From Lachnospiraceae bacterium (lineage in GTDB: Bacteria > Bacillota > Clostridia > Lachnospirales > Lachnospiraceae), in assembly GCA_017634975.1 (NCBI GenBank), contig JAGBMJ010000112.1, positions 1 to 64,000 on the forward strand: a stretch of 64,000 bases of DNA. Direction: 5' to 3'. Position 1 is the first letter of the stretch. Each line of letters begins with the position of its first letter. Under the pieces are notes generated by a model. It had not been told where the DNA came from, searched no databases, and worked only from the letters and a program-made list of their open reading frames with translations. Shown in pieces: positions 7,097-15,618 of the stretch. The position numbers were made by a program, and so were the translations under genes.

Positions 7097-8395
7097 ATGT
7101 ATCGAAAATTCATCGAAAAACTGAAAGACTGGGATGCGATGGCAAACAGGAAGCCGTTATTGGTTACCGGTGCCAGGCAGGTCGGAAAAACCTGGATCAT
7201 CAGGGAATTCTGCAAAAATACGTATGGTGAGTATATCTATCTTAATCTGGAACGGCAGGAAGATGTATGCTCTGTTTTTGATGTTTCACTAGAACCTGAT
7301 GTTATTGTGAAACACCTGGAACAGCTGTTGGGGAAGAAGATTGCGGAAGATACGCCGTTGTTTATTGACGAAATACAAAAAAGCGAACGGGCGATCACGG
7401 CGCTGAAGTACTTTTGTGAAGCGGACAATAAACGCAGGGTGATCGGAGCAGGAAGCCTATTAGGGGTAAAACTGGCGAGGTTTGAGAGTTCTTTTCCGGT
7501 GGGGAAAGTAGACATACAGACACTTTTTCCGATGGATTTTGAAGAATTCCTGATCGCTTGCGGTGAGGATGTATTACGGGACGGAATCCGGGAAGCATAT
7601 ACAGAAATGAGAGCGCTGCCGGCGGGGGTTCACGAAAAAGCGCTGCGCATTTACCACGATTATCTGATGATCGGGGGGATGCCGGAAGCGGTAGAGGATT
7701 ATCTTGTGCATGAAAAAAACGTGATCGCTTTTAACCGTTCCATTCACGAGAACCTTCGACTGGCTTATCTGGTGGATATGACAAAGTATACACTCAGTGC
7801 GGCAGAGGGAGTAAAGATCACGGAAATATACCAGTCTGTTCCGCGGCAATTGGCAAAAGAAAATCCGAAATTTAAATATAATGATGTTCGGCCGAGAGCG
7901 AACAAAAGAGATTTTTCGGCACCGCTTGATTGGCTGATCGCGTCCGGCCTGGTGATATCCGTAAAGAAAATAGAAGCCCCGTTCTCTCCGTTAAAAGGAT
8001 ACGAGAATGGGAGTGGCGAAAAAATCTATCTTTCTGATGCGGGACTGCTGAGCAATATGTGCGGGCTGAAATACCGTGATCTGTTGCCGGATGAAAACAA
8101 TATCTATAAAGGCGGCGTGATAGAAAACTATGTTGTGGAAGAATTCCGGACTGCCGGAAGAAATCTGAATTATTTTAAGCCTTCGGATAGTATGGAGATC
8201 GATCTGGTTTACGATGACGGAAAGAGTATTGTTCCGGTAGAGATAAAGTCGGGAAGGCACAAAAGATCTACCAGCCTGAAGAATTATATGGAAAAGTACA
8301 AACCGGCATATGCGATCCGGATCTCGGAAAGAAATTTCGGAGAAACGGACGGTGTGCGGGCAATCCCCTTATATGCTCTGTGGTGCATAGACTAG
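7097..8395 (+). CDS. ATP-binding protein, AAA_14/DUF4143 family
   Basis: A 432-residue ATPase of the widespread family with an N-terminal AAA domain and a C-terminal DUF4143 domain. Walker A is TGARQVGKT at about residues 24-32 and Walker B is PLFIDEIQ near residue 92. A winged-helix-like middle follows, and the C-terminal PD-(D/E)XK-like core reads EIDLVYDDGKSIVPVEIKSG, with Asp, Glu and Lys in the expected order. The length is normal and the gene looks intact. The biochemical role of the family is not established; a link to mobile or defence DNA is inferred from its patchy distribution. It stands alone behind its own promoter, next to a broken member of a related ATPase family. Confidence 0.85.
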   Translation: MYRKFIEKLKDWDAMANRKPLLVTGARQVGKTWIIREFCKNTYGEYIYLNLERQEDVCSVFDVSLEPDVIVKHLEQLLGKKIAEDTPLFIDEIQKSERAITALKYFCEADNKRRVIGAGSLLGVKLARFESSFPVGKVDIQTLFPMDFEEFLIACGEDVLRDGIREAYTEMRALPAGVHEKALRIYHDYLMIGGMPEAVEDYLVHEKNVIAFNRSIHENLRLAYLVDMTKYTLSAAEGVKITEIYQSVPRQLAKENPKFKYNDVRPRANKRDFSAPLDWLIASGLVISVKKIEAPFSPLKGYENGSGEKIYLSDAGLLSNMCGLKYRDLLPDENNIYKGGVIENYVVEEFRTAGRNLNYFKPSDSMEIDLVYDDGKSIVPVEIKSGRHKRSTSLKNYMEKYKPAYAIRISERNFGETDGVRAIPLYALWCID

Positions 8396-8467
8396 CGATT
8401 GAAGGTTTTTAAGCGATGAGTAATAAAAAAAGGCGGCTTTGTGGCCTGGGACGATATAGGATTCTTT

Positions 8468-9010
8468 TTATCGGAATTCTTTAAAATCCATTGTGAAATC
8501 AGCGCATAACCGGGAAGAAACCGGTTCGCCGAAGGGGAAGGATTCGGTCTCGTCCTTATTGAAGTCATAGACATAGACACGCTTATCGATCGGATCTACG
8601 ATCCAATATTCTTTTACACCGGCTTCCCGGTATTTGATCATTTTTTTGATATGATCCATACTTTTACTGGAAGGGGATACGATCTCAGCAATAAAATCCG
8701 GAGCTCCGTGAACACCGTTTTTTTCGATTTTGGAACGGTCACAGACGACCATTAGATCCGGTTCTACATAGATGGAATTGTCTTCTTTTAAATATACGGC
8801 AAAAGGCGCAATGATGACCTTGCAGTCTTTTTGATGGCTTTCGGTGCAATCGCTCATTTTTCGGAACATAAGACCAAGGATATCCTGATGATCAAGACCC
8901 GGTGCTGCCATCATATAGAGCTGTCCGTCGATCAATTCTGCGCGCTCGCCTTCCGGGAGAGCATAGATATCTTCGATTGTATATACCTCATCATATTTTC
9001 TTGCGTCCAT
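8468..9010 (-). CDS. Uma2-family (DUF820) putative nuclease
   Basis: A 180-residue Uma2/DUF820 protein with a restriction-endonuclease-like fold. The family layout is visible: YTIEDIYALPEGERAELIDG at the N-terminus, then the predicted active-site segments VEPDLMVV (Asp), GAPDFIAEIVSPSS (Asp and Glu) and a Lys about ten residues later (IKKMIKYREAGVKEYWIVDP). Function in bacteria is unknown; these genes often sit in accessory DNA. It is convergent with the ATPase gene (72 bases apart) and divergent from the kinase gene. GGGAGGGG precedes its ATG on the minus strand. Confidence 0.85.
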   Translation of the reverse strand: MDARKYDEVYTIEDIYALPEGERAELIDGQLYMMAAPGLDHQDILGLMFRKMSDCTESHQKDCKVIIAPFAVYLKEDNSIYVEPDLMVVCDRSKIEKNGVHGAPDFIAEIVSPSSKSMDHIKKMIKYREAGVKEYWIVDPIDKRVYVYDFNKDETESFPFGEPVSSRLCADFTMDFKEFR

Positions 9011-9136
9011 AGATCTGCCCCTCCCTTTTCGAAAATCACCAATTTCTTTATAAGTATAGCATATTTTTCGGATCTGTCCAAGCTTCTAAAAAACGCTCTT
9101 TTGGCACTATTTACAGTCTGACAATATATTAATAAA

Positions 9137-9165
9137 TTGACAATGCTTTGTATAACCTCTATACT
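9137..9165 (+). promoter_or_regulatory. Promoter of the HTH-kinase gene
   Basis: TTGACA (9137-9142), a 17-base spacer and TATACT (9160-9165), about 20 bases before the chosen start at 9186. The 5' leader is very short, so the transcript starts almost at the GGAGG site. Confidence 0.8.
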
Positions 9166-9185
9166 ATATGTATGGAGGTTTTTGG

Positions 9186-10457
9186 ATGAAAAACGAGCGA
9201 AATGCCGGGCGGAAAGGCAGGCTGACACAGGCACAGGTTGAAGAGCTGAATCGCAGGTGGAAAGCCGGGGAGAGCGTGGCGGAACTGGCGGAAGAGTGCG
9301 GGATCTCCAGGCAGGCATTATATAAGCGGTTTCAGGATGCAGAGTATGTGCCGGCCCGGATCGATTATTCTGTGGAAGGAGAACTGTGTACCCGGATTGA
9401 GGTGGATTTTCGCAAAGAGCAGATACAAATCGTTAACTATGTTACTGAGTTGTCAAAACGGGCATTTGGGTATGAGGAGCATCCGGACTGGGATGCGTTT
9501 GTTGATTTCCTGGAACGGTATTATCTGAAGGTTTCCGGCCTAAAGGAGAAGCAGATACCTCTGTTGAGTGAACGTGGAGGGCAATATTCTCTTGCGGATC
9601 TGGAAGGCGTATATGACGGACGGAGTTTGCAGATCCGACTGGGGAGCGATGAGAACATTCCTGTATTTCGATTCTCCAAGGGCGATCTGATGTATTACCG
9701 GAGTGACACGGATGGTTACCAACTGAAAGGGATCACTGCGGACCGCAGGTATTTTGTGAAAGCACAGGCAGTTATGGCAGGGGTGAAGCTCCGGGACTGG
9801 GCAGTAGAGATCATAGCGACCGGGCTGTGTAAGCAGTTTGGGATTCCCTGCGTGGAGCAGAAACACGGAAGAGTTGTTTACGGAAAGACGGAATATGATG
9901 CGGTGTATTCAGCGAATTTTGAATTGGACGGTTATAGCTTTGCGTCATTTGAAAATCTGTTGGAACGATGCAACAGATCCTCCAAAGAGGAGGAGTTTAT
10001 CCGGATGGATGCAGTCTCAAAATTGAAATGGTGCGCAGAACAGCTGGCAGAGATCGGCAGCATATCTTATGAGAGGGCGGAAAAGTATATGCTGGATCTG
10101 GCAGTGCTGGACTGCCTCGTGGGGAATGTAGACCGGCACATGAGAAACTTTGGTCTGTTCTTCCGGAATGACAGGAAGTGTTTTGAACTCCCGCTGGTGT
10201 TTGACAACGGTATGGGATTGTTTGAACATGACTACTACCGGGATCGTTATGAGAGCTTTGATGAGGCGATGCGAACCGTTTATGTATCGCCCTATGGTGA
10301 GGATCCCTTTGAATTGATGGAGATACTGGACAAAGAGTTTCACTTAAAGAAAAAATACCCGGGGATAGTTGAACCGGACTACGGAGATGCGTTGACGACG
10401 CCGTTTGCGTTGGAATACGAGAAAAGGATGTGCGAATTATGGCAGAGATTCGATTGA
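9186..10457 (+). CDS. HTH domain-HipA-like kinase fusion
   Basis: A 423-residue protein; the ATG at 9186 is preferred because GGAGG lies 7 bases before it. Residues 1-50 form a resolvase-type helix-turn-helix (GRKGRLTQAQVEELNRRW, then SVAELAEECGISRQALYKRF). The rest resembles HipA-type kinases: a lysine in RRYFVKAQ, a following helix with LCKQFGIP, the catalytic loop GNVDRHMRNFGLF (Asp and Asn present) and the metal-binding FDNGMGLFEHD. HipA relatives phosphorylate tRNA synthetases or other proteins and act in toxin-antitoxin systems. A DNA-binding domain fused to the kinase itself, instead of a separate HipB, is notable. The stop overlaps the next small gene. Confidence 0.75.
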   Translation: MKNERNAGRKGRLTQAQVEELNRRWKAGESVAELAEECGISRQALYKRFQDAEYVPARIDYSVEGELCTRIEVDFRKEQIQIVNYVTELSKRAFGYEEHPDWDAFVDFLERYYLKVSGLKEKQIPLLSERGGQYSLADLEGVYDGRSLQIRLGSDENIPVFRFSKGDLMYYRSDTDGYQLKGITADRRYFVKAQAVMAGVKLRDWAVEIIATGLCKQFGIPCVEQKHGRVVYGKTEYDAVYSANFELDGYSFASFENLLERCNRSSKEEEFIRMDAVSKLKWCAEQLAEIGSISYERAEKYMLDLAVLDCLVGNVDRHMRNFGLFFRNDRKCFELPLVFDNGMGLFEHDYYRDRYESFDEAMRTVYVSPYGEDPFELMEILDKEFHLKKKYPGIVEPDYGDALTTPFALEYEKRMCELWQRFD

Positions 10458-10852
10458 TCAACAATTTGCAGGGGATTTTGTATTATCTGGATACCCCGTT
10501 GCTGGATTTTGAAGTGAAGGACAGGAATCTGATCAAAGCGGTGGATCTGAACGGCGGTAATCTTTATCCTATGGAGCTTGCAGTCTGGGGGATTTCATAC
10601 GGAAACCTGAATGCTTTTTTTGAACGGCGTACGATGAAGGAAGGCTGTATGTTCTATCGGGAGCATCTGAAAGCGATCGGAATGGAACGCTTCGATTTTG
10701 ACACCTATATCCGCAAGAATAACGGAAACAATAATCTGGATAATTACTGGGTAAAGTTTCCGGATTTCGGAGCGAAGTGTTTTAGGGATATCGCGGAGCA
10801 TAACTCCTGTATATGGCAACTTGACGGCAGCGAGAGCGGGGAGTATCATTAG
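10439..10852 (+). CDS. Small partner of the HipA-like kinase, unknown family
   Basis: A 137-residue protein starting inside the 3' end of the kinase gene (19-base overlap from the ATG at 10439; an ATG at 10430 is also possible). The tight coupling suggests a partner, antitoxin or substrate. The sequence begins MAEIRLINNLQGILYYLDTP and continues with a region rich in Asn and aromatic residues (RKNNGNNNLDNYWVKFPDFG). I recognise no family. It is 5 bases upstream of the O-antigen ligase-like gene, but probably belongs with the kinase and marks the island boundary. Confidence 0.5.
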   Translation: MAEIRLINNLQGILYYLDTPLLDFEVKDRNLIKAVDLNGGNLYPMELAVWGISYGNLNAFFERRTMKEGCMFYREHLKAIGMERFDFDTYIRKNNGNNNLDNYWVKFPDFGAKCFRDIAEHNSCIWQLDGSESGEYH

Positions 10853-10857
10853 TTCCT

Positions 10858-12570
10858 ATGAGCAATGCAAAATATAAAAAAGCGGCGCCAAAGAAGCCGC
10901 AGAAGACGTTGTGGCAGAGCTTCAGCGAGAATGCGCTGGAGATGCTGACCGCCGGATATGCATTTTTGATGCTGTGCATATATCCGCTGTATTATGATCT
11001 TGGGGAGCACGGCAAATACTTTAATATGGGCGCAACGAAGTACGCTTTTTTTAAGTGGACCTCGATCGTGGGGCTATCAGCGATCCTGCTGGCTTATATG
11101 GCATATTTATCCGCCTATCGAAAAGACAGGCAGGTGATGGCGGAACAGCAGCGTTTTTCGGGAAGTGATTATTTTGCGGCGGCATTTCTGGCAGTCAGTA
11201 TGCTCTCCTACATTTTCAGCAGTTACAAGGAAACGGCCCTCTGGGGATACAAGGGCTGGTTTATGGGCGTGATGAGCCAGCTGTTCTTCGTGGCGATCTT
11301 TTTCTTTGTTTCGCGTGCCTGGAAATGGGGGCCGTTTACGCTGATCGCGATGACCGGGGCGGCGGGTGTATGCTACGTGATCGGCATCCTGCAGCGGCTC
11401 GGTTATGATCCGATGGGAATGTATGAGCGCGTGGGAGCGGAGGATATCGAAAAGTTCCTGTCCACTCTGGGGCAGACCAGCTGGTATTCTTCCTATGCGG
11501 TACTGATCCTGCCGTTTGGCTTTTACTTTTATTGGAGCGGGGAAAAACGATGGGTGCGGGTAGTGGCGGGGATCTTCACGGCGCTTGGTTTCGGGATGCT
11601 CTGCACGACCAACAGCGACAGTGCGTATGTGGCGGTAGTCCTGATCCTGATGGTGTTTTTTCGCTATTCGCTGGAGTCGAATGCGAAGATGCGGCGATTC
11701 CTGGAGCTCGTACTGATCGCACTGGCATCGTTTCGTCTGATCGGCTGGCTGCAGGCGGTGACAGGGGCGCTGCGGCAGAGAGTTGCACCGGGATCTTTTC
11801 TCGCATCTCTGGTGCCGATGCGGGAGGCGACTTATATCACCGGGGACGAAAAGATCACGAAGTTTATAACGACCTCGCCGGTGATGCTGGCGGCTCTGAT
11901 CTGTTTCATGGGCATCTATGCGGCGTTTCGGATCGCAACGATGGAAGGGGAGCGGGCTGCCGGGAAGGTTCCTTTTGATATTTCGAAGCATCGGGAGTGG
12001 ATCTGGCGCTGGACAGTAAGGGCAGCGGTACTGGTGATCTGGGCGGTGCTGCTGCTGGTGATCCTGGTGACGACCGGCAAACTGCAGATCGGAGGCGAAG
12101 AGAGCTTTCTGTATTTCGGGGAAAGCTGGGGAAACCACCGTGGTTTTAACTGGCGGATGGCGGCGAGAGCGATCACGAGTGCATCGGTGAAAGATCTGCT
12201 GATCGGTGTGGGACCGGACTGTTTTGACGGGGCGATGGATACCTATTGTGCGGAGGAAGTGGCAGAATACTGGCATGGCCTGTCACTGGCCTGTGCGCAC
12301 AATGAGTGGCTGAATATGCTGATCACGGAAGGCGTGCTGGGGGCGGTAGCCTATCTGGGCATTTTTATCGCAGTATTTCGGAGGGCCTGCAGGGCGGTTG
12401 CAAAGGAACCGGTGCTGATCCCGTTTATGGCGGCGATTGTGGCGTATATCGGTCACAATGTGTTCTGCTACCAGCAGTGCGAGTGTACGACGACGATATT
12501 TATCATGCTGGGGATGGCGGAGATGATCTGCCGGAGTGTAGAGAAGAGTGGCAGAACAGGGGGGACGTGA
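10858..12570 (+). CDS. O-antigen ligase/polymerase-like membrane protein (Wzy_C)
   Basis: A 570-residue integral membrane protein with about 11-12 hydrophobic segments. The Wzy_C/WaaL signature lies in a long outer loop near residues 415-485: NHRGFNWRMAARAI, then DLLIGVGPDCFD and AHNEWLNMLITEGVLGAVAY, which resembles the H-N-x-x-L/E motif of O-antigen ligases. Such enzymes transfer or polymerise lipid-linked glycans at the outer face of the membrane. A stop/start overlap (TGATG) couples it to a glycosyltransferase gene, supporting a role in glycan assembly on the cell surface or flagellum. The substrate is not known. Confidence 0.8.
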   Translation: MSNAKYKKAAPKKPQKTLWQSFSENALEMLTAGYAFLMLCIYPLYYDLGEHGKYFNMGATKYAFFKWTSIVGLSAILLAYMAYLSAYRKDRQVMAEQQRFSGSDYFAAAFLAVSMLSYIFSSYKETALWGYKGWFMGVMSQLFFVAIFFFVSRAWKWGPFTLIAMTGAAGVCYVIGILQRLGYDPMGMYERVGAEDIEKFLSTLGQTSWYSSYAVLILPFGFYFYWSGEKRWVRVVAGIFTALGFGMLCTTNSDSAYVAVVLILMVFFRYSLESNAKMRRFLELVLIALASFRLIGWLQAVTGALRQRVAPGSFLASLVPMREATYITGDEKITKFITTSPVMLAALICFMGIYAAFRIATMEGERAAGKVPFDISKHREWIWRWTVRAAVLVIWAVLLLVILVTTGKLQIGGEESFLYFGESWGNHRGFNWRMAARAITSASVKDLLIGVGPDCFDGAMDTYCAEEVAEYWHGLSLACAHNEWLNMLITEGVLGAVAYLGIFIAVFRRACRAVAKEPVLIPFMAAIVAYIGHNVFCYQQCECTTTIFIMLGMAEMICRSVEKSGRTGGT

Positions 12571-13604
12571 TGACGATATCCTTATGTATGATCGTAAAAA
12601 ATGAAGAGAATGTGCTGGCGAGGTGTCTGGATTCGTTCCGGGAGCTGGTGGACGAGATCGTGATCGTGGATACGGGATCGACGGACCGGACGAAGGAGAT
12701 CGCGGCGCGGTATACGGAGAAAATCTATGATTTCGAATGGATCTCGGATTTTGCGGCGGCACGGAATTTTGCGTTCTCCAAATGCAGCGGCGATTACATT
12801 TACTCGGCAGATGCAGATGAACTGATCGATGCGGAAAATGCGGAGAAGTTCCGGATCCTGATGGAAGCAATGGAGCCGGAGGTGGAGATCGTGCAGATGT
12901 GGTATGTGAACCGGCACGCTTTTCAGACGACGGAAAATTTTGAAAAAGACCTGCGGCCCAAGCTGTTTAAACGGCAAAGGAATTTTGTCTGGATCGATCC
13001 GGTACACGAATCTGTCCGTCTGGAGCCGGTGGTCTTTGACAGTGAGATCGAGATACAGCATTGGCCGGAAGGCGGACACTCGGCCAGGGATTTCGGGGTG
13101 TTCCGAAAGGCAATAAAGGGAGGACGCGTGCTTTCGGGAAAATTACTGCATATGTATGCGATGGAACTGTTCCTGTCCGGACAGGCACAGGATTTTGCGG
13201 ATGCGGCACCGGCATTCCGGAATATGATCTATGAAGAACAGCGCAGTGCGGACGAACGGATGGACTGTTACTGCGTGCTGGCGAGAGCGGCGAGACTGGC
13301 GGGGGATAAGGATAATTTCTTCAAGTGGACGCTGAAGAATATCAGTCTGGAACCCTGTGCGGAGATCTGCTGTGAACTGGGGCAGTACTATTTTGACATC
13401 GGGGACTACGAAGAGGCGAGTGTGTGGTATATCAATGCGCTGCAGGAGACGAAACCGATCCTGCAGGCGGCGGCCGGGGAGAAGATCCCGCTGGAGATGC
13501 TCTCACACTGCTACGAAAAGATGGCGGGACAGTATCCGGAGATGGCGGAGACTTTTCTGCAGATGGCGGTGGAGTATAAGGGGAAAGCGAAGGAACTTGG
13601 ATAG
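12570..13604 (+). CDS. Glycosyltransferase family 2 with TPR-like tail
   Basis: A 344-residue GT2 enzyme. The N-terminal nucleotide-sugar domain shows ISLCMIVKNEENVLARCLDS, then EIVIVDTGSTDRTKEIA and the DXD-type SADADELID. After about residue 220 the protein becomes helical with TPR-like repeats (GQYYFDIGDYEEASVWYINAL). This architecture is common in SunS-like and flagellin-modifying transferases. It starts at 12570, sharing one base with the preceding gene's stop; a longer frame upstream overlaps that gene and is rejected. It precedes a FliD-like gene, so flagellar glycosylation is a reasonable inference. Confidence 0.85.
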   Translation: MTISLCMIVKNEENVLARCLDSFRELVDEIVIVDTGSTDRTKEIAARYTEKIYDFEWISDFAAARNFAFSKCSGDYIYSADADELIDAENAEKFRILMEAMEPEVEIVQMWYVNRHAFQTTENFEKDLRPKLFKRQRNFVWIDPVHESVRLEPVVFDSEIEIQHWPEGGHSARDFGVFRKAIKGGRVLSGKLLHMYAMELFLSGQAQDFADAAPAFRNMIYEEQRSADERMDCYCVLARAARLAGDKDNFFKWTLKNISLEPCAEICCELGQYYFDIGDYEEASVWYINALQETKPILQAAAGEKIPLEMLSHCYEKMAGQYPEMAETFLQMAVEYKGKAKELG

Positions 13605-13723
13605 CGGAGAAACACCTTTTGCGGCGGGTGTAGGGGATACAGGCGTGAAACGGGGCGTGAAAAATGCATAAGTTTCACACGTATCTTTGTTGCTTTTTTG
13701 CACAAATATTTCTTTTGAATTTC

Positions 13724-13969
13724 TTGAAAGTTTGACAAAAACATGCTATATTTAGAGTAACTATAAAAGGGTAACTATACCCCTTTTGAAGCTGACGAAT
13801 ATGAGATGTACCCATTCGCACGAGCTCATGGAAACCGGTTTTCCGGAAGGGATAAAGGGCGGCGGCACGCAACGGAGGCGGCCGAAAGTGCGGATCTCGG
13901 ATCGGGAACCGGATATTCGAAACAGACCGGCGCGATCCAAACTATCATGGAAGAAAGGAGGGTACAGGT
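13724..13969 (+). promoter_or_regulatory. Promoter and ~210-base leader of the FliD-like gene
   Basis: TTGAAA (13724-13729) and TATATT (13747-13752), with 17-base spacing, give a promoter about 210 bases before the start codon. The leader first contains AAAAGGG...CCCCTTTT around 13766-13787, a short hairpin with a T-rich end. A GC-rich stretch follows, with the palindromic GGAAACCGGTTTTCC near 13830 and the segments CACGCAACGG and CGGGAACCGG. These recall pieces of the c-di-GMP-I riboswitch but do not match its consensus closely enough to call. AAAGGAGGG precedes the ATG. The rest of 13605-13723 contains nothing recognisable. Confidence 0.55.
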
Positions 13970-15283
13970 ATGGCGATCAATACAGCAGTTTTGTCAAATG
14001 TCTATAATTATTACCAGGCCGATCTTGTGCCCAGGTCTTCTTCCAATCGTTTTGATTCCCACAAGAAGAAGGATCTTCAGGACATTTATAAGTCCATTGT
14101 AAAGATCAGCAAGGACGAGCCCGTCTTTTTGATGGATCGTTCCAAGGATGTGGAAGAGTATACGATCAATATGAAAGAGAACGCCATGAGGTTCCGCTCG
14201 GAAGTGGGAACGATCGGCGGGCTCGATGATGCTGCCATATTCAATCAGAAGACGGCGTATTCTTCGGATACGGAGATCGCAGAGGTATTAGACCGGGGCG
14301 GTAATACGCTGAAGACCGGAGAGGAAACGGAACCGGTGGAACTGACGGTACGGCAGCTGGCCAAACCGCAGGTGAACGTCGGCAAGTACCTGGCGCCGGA
14401 TGATGCCGGGATCGCCGAAGGGAACTATTCCTTTGACGTGGCGACGCTTTCTTCGAATTATGAGCTGCAGTTTACCATCAGCCAGACGGACACTAACAAG
14501 GAGATCCAAAACCGGCTGGCGCGGCTGATCAACAACTTTAATCTGGGACTGCAGGCAGAGGTGGATGAGGATGATCTCGGCAACACTGCATTGGTGATCC
14601 GGTCCAAATCGGTCGGGGATAAGAGCGCCGAAGGCGGACATTTTTCCATTTCGGACGAGAATACCAGCCAGCAACGCGGCATCGTGGATTATCTGGGGAT
14701 CCGGAAAGTGAGTCAGGAAGGGGCGGATGCGATCTATTCGATCAATGGTGAAACGCATACTGCGCCGGGCAATGATGTACGCTTAAACAACAGCTATGAT
14801 GTGCGGCTGAAGGAGGAGGCGCCCGGCAGAAGCGTGCTGATCGGCTACAAAGCGGATGTCGACTCGATGAAGGATAATATCGTATCGCTGGCGGGCTCCT
14901 ATAATAATTTCATCAAAGCGACTGCGGAATTCGCCGAGAAGCAGCCGAGGACCAATCTGCTGGTAAGGGATATGAAAATGACCGGCGCATTCTACAACGC
15001 CGGCCTGGAACGGCTGGGAGTAACGCAGCAGGAAGACGGGACGCTTGCCGTTGACGAGGAAAAACTGGCGGAAGTGCTGAACGACGCAGATGCGCCGGGC
15101 GGTCTGGACAGTCTGAAAGACTTTACCAAATCGGCGCTGCGTAAGGCGAATGAGGTGCAGCTCAATCCGATGGATTACGTGGAGAAGCGGATCGTGGCCT
15201 ATAAGAATCCGACGAAACCGCATTTTGCGAATCCTTATGTGACGAGTGCATACAGTGGAATGCTGTTTAACGGGTATATGTAA
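13970..15283 (+). CDS. FliD-like flagellar filament cap protein
   Basis: A 437-residue secreted-type flagellar protein with no classical signal peptide. The start MAINTAVLSNVYNYYQADL and the C-terminal region (DSMKDNIVSLAGSYNNFIKA, then DEEKLAEVLNDADA) match the FliD_C architecture, in which the cap protein folds flagellin at the filament tip. The D2/D3-like centre (DVATLSSNYELQFTISQTDT) resembles the repeated beta domains of the family. It is shorter than some caps and lacks a typical long C-terminal coiled coil, so a divergent cap or hook-associated protein is possible. No flagellin, fliS or flaG lies in the window. Confidence 0.6.
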   Translation: MAINTAVLSNVYNYYQADLVPRSSSNRFDSHKKKDLQDIYKSIVKISKDEPVFLMDRSKDVEEYTINMKENAMRFRSEVGTIGGLDDAAIFNQKTAYSSDTEIAEVLDRGGNTLKTGEETEPVELTVRQLAKPQVNVGKYLAPDDAGIAEGNYSFDVATLSSNYELQFTISQTDTNKEIQNRLARLINNFNLGLQAEVDEDDLGNTALVIRSKSVGDKSAEGGHFSISDENTSQQRGIVDYLGIRKVSQEGADAIYSINGETHTAPGNDVRLNNSYDVRLKEEAPGRSVLIGYKADVDSMKDNIVSLAGSYNNFIKATAEFAEKQPRTNLLVRDMKMTGAFYNAGLERLGVTQQEDGTLAVDEEKLAEVLNDADAPGGLDSLKDFTKSALRKANEVQLNPMDYVEKRIVAYKNPTKPHFANPYVTSAYSGMLFNGYM

Positions 15284-15380
15284 AACGGGATTACGGTCAC
15301 GGCCCAAAGGGCTGGGGATTGTAACAAAGCGGGAACGGATGGATCAGGAAGAGGACTGATCTGCAAATACGGAAGTTGGG

Positions 15381-15420
15381 CGAATCCCGAGGAAGTGATC
15401 CCGGGGTTCGTTCTTTCTTT
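15381..15420 (+). terminator. Terminator after the FliD-like gene
   Basis: CGAATCCCG at 15381-15389 pairs with CGGGGTTCG at 15402-15410 (one G-T pair), followed by a T-rich TTCTTTCTTT tail. Confidence 0.75.
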
Positions 15421-15618
15421 ACTTTAATAGTAAAAAGTGCTGTTAACCCAATACCGTTTCGCAAGAAGAAAAAAATGTATATACAAATAAAAGATATACA
15501 TTTGTTGTTTACGAAATTGTGATAAAAACACTTGTTGTTTACGAAATAATGGTTCTCAAATGATTTATTCTATGCTATACTCATTAAGATAATATGTTAT
15601 GTGAACCAAGAGGGACGA
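15421..15618 (+). promoter_or_regulatory. Regulatory region with twin 16-bp direct repeats
   Basis: TTGTTGTTTACGAAAT occurs at 15502-15517 and again at 15532-15547, a spacing of 30 bases (about three helical turns). Upstream, ATGTATAT and ATATACAT form an 8-bp inverted repeat around 15475-15501. A -10-like TATACT is at 15576-15581. No good -35 is visible, which would suit a promoter needing an activator bound at the direct repeats. Confidence 0.6.

Noticed and set aside
11107..12276. A 389-codon minus-strand frame
   Set aside because: It is antisense to the Wzy_C-type membrane protein gene. The His/Arg-rich product is typical of a reverse-strand shadow.
15361..15420. A CGAATCCCG segment resembling a tRNA T-arm
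   Set aside because: No acceptor, D or anticodon arms fit. The segment pairs downstream as an intrinsic terminator.
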